A stretch of DNA of 8,338 bases from Flavobacteriales bacterium (GTDB lineage Bacteria; Bacteroidota; Bacteroidia; Flavobacteriales; BACL11): contig NYTT01000062.1 of NCBI GenBank assembly GCA_002683775.1, positions 1 to 8,338 of the forward strand, given 5' to 3'. Of the stretch, positions 6,889 to 8,338 are shown piece after piece. The notes beneath the pieces are model-generated. The model was not told where the DNA came from, ran no database searches, and saw only the letters and a program-made list of their open reading frames with translations. The position numbers were made by a program, and so were the translations under genes. Each line of letters starts with the position of its first letter. The stretch's first letter is position 1.

Positions 6889-8096
6889 TGAACTACGAGC
6901 AAACGCTTGAATATTTATACAGTAGGCTTCCAATATACCAGAACAAAGGAGTTACAGCATACAAAGTAGATATAGGTAACATTTCTAAAGCCTCTAATCA
7001 ATTAGGAAATCCACATAATAAATTTAAAAGTATACATGTAGCGGGAACAAATGGGAAAGGATCTGTAAGCCATATGATAGCTTCAATTCTACAAGAAGCT
7101 GGTTACAAAGTAGGACTATACACTTCTCCACATTTAAAGGATTTTAGAGAACGGATAAAGATTAATGGAAATTTAATTTCAAAAAAAGAAGTGATAGATT
7201 TCATTTCAAATAATAAAATAGAATTTGAACAAATTAAACTTTCATTCTTCGAATTTACTGTTGCTTTAGCATTTGATTATTTTCATAAATCAAAAGTTGA
7301 TATTGCTATTATTGAAACAGGATTAGGAGGTAGATTAGATAGCACAAATATTATTAAACCAATTTTATCAATAATAACTAATATTGGTCTAGATCACACT
7401 AATCTTTTAGGTGAAACTATAGAAAAAATCGCATTTGAGAAAGCTGGAATAATCAAAATAAATACACCAGTAATTATTGGTAGAAAACAGAAAGAAATTG
7501 ATCATGTTTTTAAAAATATTTCTAAAGAAAGGGGAGCTACAACTATTCACTCAAATTCATTTGATTTTGCTTTAGATTTAAAAGGGAACTATCAAAAAGA
7601 AAATTGTAATACATCAGTTACAGCTATCAGAGAAATTAAAAAATTAGGATGGAAAATATCAGATCAGAATATTAAAGAAGGACTTAAAAATGTCATTAAA
7701 AATACAAAATTAGAAGGAAGATGGCAAGTTTTGAATAAAAAACCACTTATCATCTGTGATACAGCACATAATAAGGACGGATTAACAGCAGTAATTCAAC
7801 AAATATTGCAGATAAACTATAAAAAACTACATATAGTGTTTGGAGCAGTAAATGATAAAAATATTGATGAGCTTCTTGACCTATTACCAAAGAATGCAAA
7901 ATATTATTTTTGCAAACCCAATATCCCTAGAGGTCTCAACACTAATGCTTTACAAAAAATATCTTACAAGAAAAGAATTATAGGAGATACATTTTCTAGT
8001 GTAAAAGATGCGCTTGAAAAAGCTAAAAAAAATGCAAATTTTAATGATTTAATATTTATTGGAGGTAGTACGTTCGTTGTTTCAGAAGTATTATAA
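6888..8096 (+). CDS. folC: Bifunctional folylpolyglutamate synthase / dihydrofolate synthase
   Basis: A cytoplasmic Mur-ligase-fold enzyme that joins glutamate to dihydropteroate and then adds further glutamates to folates, using ATP. At 402 residues it has normal length. The ATP-binding P-loop is VAGTNGKGSV (51-60, Lys57), followed by LYTSPHLKDFRERI (77-90) for the folate site, IETGLGGRLDSTN (142-154), and ITNIGLDHTNLLG to FEKAGIIK (163-190), in which His170 should bind metal and Lys185 is the position of the carbamylated lysine. The C-terminal glutamate-binding domain has EGRWQVL (276-282), the signature DTAHN (291-295), VFGAVNDKN (317-325) and GGSTFVVSEVL at the very end. The ATG overlaps the tonB stop (TAATG). 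It is the last protein gene of the cluster and no hairpin terminator is visible directly after it. Confidence 0.95.
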   Translation: MNYEQTLEYLYSRLPIYQNKGVTAYKVDIGNISKASNQLGNPHNKFKSIHVAGTNGKGSVSHMIASILQEAGYKVGLYTSPHLKDFRERIKINGNLISKKEVIDFISNNKIEFEQIKLSFFEFTVALAFDYFHKSKVDIAIIETGLGGRLDSTNIIKPILSIITNIGLDHTNLLGETIEKIAFEKAGIIKINTPVIIGRKQKEIDHVFKNISKERGATTIHSNSFDFALDLKGNYQKENCNTSVTAIREIKKLGWKISDQNIKEGLKNVIKNTKLEGRWQVLNKKPLIICDTAHNKDGLTAVIQQILQINYKKLHIVFGAVNDKNIDELLDLLPKNAKYYFCKPNIPRGLNTNALQKISYKKRIIGDTFSSVKDALEKAKKNANFNDLIFIGGSTFVVSEVL

Positions 8097-8112
8097 TTAG
8101 TTTGATTAAAAC

Positions 8113-8142
8113 TTGCTTGTATTCAGAAATGATATATATTTG
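8113..8142 (+). promoter_or_regulatory. Bacteroidota-type promoter for tRNA-Val
   Basis: A TTG at 8113-8115 (-33 box) and an exact TAnnTTTG match, TATATTTG, at 8135-8142 (-7 box) are separated by 19 bases, the consensus spacing. Transcription would start near 8147, leaving a short 5' leader of about 8 bases for RNase P to remove before the mature tRNA at 8155. This is the best promoter in the window. Confidence 0.7.
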
Positions 8143-8154
8143 TATTCCAATTTT

Positions 8155-8232
8155 GGGCGATTAACTCAGTTGGTTCAGAGTGCCTCCTTTACACGGAGGA
8201 AGTCGGGGGTTCGAGTCCCTCATCGCCCACCA
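8155..8232 (+). tRNA. tRNA-Val (anticodon UAC)
   Basis: A complete cloverleaf can be folded by eye. The acceptor stem pairs GGGCGAT (8155-8161) with ATCGCCC (8222-8228). The D stem is ACTC (8164-8167) with GAGT (8178-8181). The anticodon stem is CCTCC (8183-8187) with GGAGG (8195-8199), around the loop TTTACAC, which places TAC at 8190-8192 as the anticodon. A T stem GGGGG/CCCTC with one G-T pair encloses the loop TTCGAGT. The variable loop is five bases. The discriminator is A8229 and the CCA end is encoded at 8230-8232. UAC reads valine GUN codons, chiefly GUA and GUG. It follows folC by 58 bases and has its own promoter and terminator. Confidence 0.97.
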
Positions 8233-8273
8233 AAGCGGAATCCATCTCATTATGAGTTAAGATTCCGCTTTTT
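8232..8273 (+). terminator. Intrinsic terminator after tRNA-Val
   Basis: A perfect 11-bp stem pairs AAAGCGGAATC (8232-8242) with GATTCCGCTTT (8261-8271) and runs into a T tract (8269-8273). The loop itself contains a small second hairpin, CTCA-TTA-TGAG (8246-8256). The stem begins at the last base of the tRNA CCA end, so the terminator abuts the mature tRNA. Four or five G-C pairs plus the T run make an effective rho-independent terminator likely. On the minus strand the following T run is only three bases, so two-way termination is less convincing. Confidence 0.85.
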
Positions 8274-8320
8274 GATTCTCATAAATACTGTAGTCTTATT
8301 AATTAGCTCGAATAATAAAT

Positions 8321-8335
8321 TAACTTCCGAAGTTA
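8321..8335. repeat. 15-base palindrome near the right edge
   Basis: TAACTTC-C-GAAGTTA has two 7-base arms around a single central C. It could be an operator half-site pair for a gene beyond the window, or chance. The rest of 8274-8338 shows no supported gene, RNA or promoter. Confidence 0.3.
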
Positions 8336-8338
8336 GAA

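Noticed and set aside
8200..8232. tRNA-Val 3' end as an integration (att) site
   Set aside because: tRNA ends are common integration targets, but no integrase, second copy of the tRNA end or foreign-looking DNA is present in the window.
8250..8336. Minus-strand frame open from the right edge to a TAA at 8252-8250 (28 codons), possibly the end of a converging gene
   Set aside because: It would code through the right arm of the tRNA terminator, its residues match nothing I recognise, and 28 open codons are not enough support. Sequence to the right of the window would decide it.

Overview
The window is AT-rich bacterial DNA, densely packed with genes, and reads as Bacteroidota, most likely class Flavobacteriia. 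Three things point there. The protein families and their order (anmK, Glu/Leu/Phe/Val dehydrogenase, ExbB/ExbD/TonB, folC) resemble what I recall of flavobacterial genomes. Bacteroidota-type promoter boxes (TAnnTTTG) lie at the expected places. Start codons are preceded by A-rich sequence rather than Shine-Dalgarno motifs. I see no mobile element, CRISPR array, phage gene or obviously foreign segment.

Layout. The 5' end of an acyl-CoA dehydrogenase gene runs leftward off the window (1-139). A short divergent promoter region (140-202) separates it from anmK (203-1249), a peptidoglycan-recycling sugar kinase. After a 74-bp gap containing a second candidate promoter comes a run of seven same-strand genes with gaps of 16, 3, 18, -1, 0 and -1 bp. 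They are an amino acid dehydrogenase of the glutamate dehydrogenase superfamily (1324-2550), an MscS-type mechanosensitive channel (2567-3670), the NhaD Na+/H+ antiporter (3674-4966), exbB (4985-5713), exbD (5713-6105), a TonB-like energy transducer (6106-6888) and folC (6888-8096). A tRNA-Val(UAC) with its own strong promoter and an intrinsic terminator follows (8113-8273). The last 65 bases hold no supported gene, only a small palindrome at 8321-8335.

How the genes fit together. ExbB, ExbD and TonB form the inner-membrane motor that uses the proton gradient to drive TonB-dependent outer-membrane uptake. NhaD exchanges Na+ for H+ across the same membrane, and MscS releases solutes on hypo-osmotic shock, so the middle of the cluster is about ion balance and membrane energy. 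The dehydrogenase (possibly glutamate) and FolC (which adds glutamate to folates) flank it. The metabolic link is inference; the sequence itself shows only tight co-directional packing.

No previously undescribed system is evident. The points most worth a second look are an arginine in the third membrane helix of ExbB, the absence of cysteine in the TonB protein, and the mirrored pair of promoter boxes between the acyl-CoA dehydrogenase gene and anmK. All eight complete protein genes end in TAA and begin with ATG.
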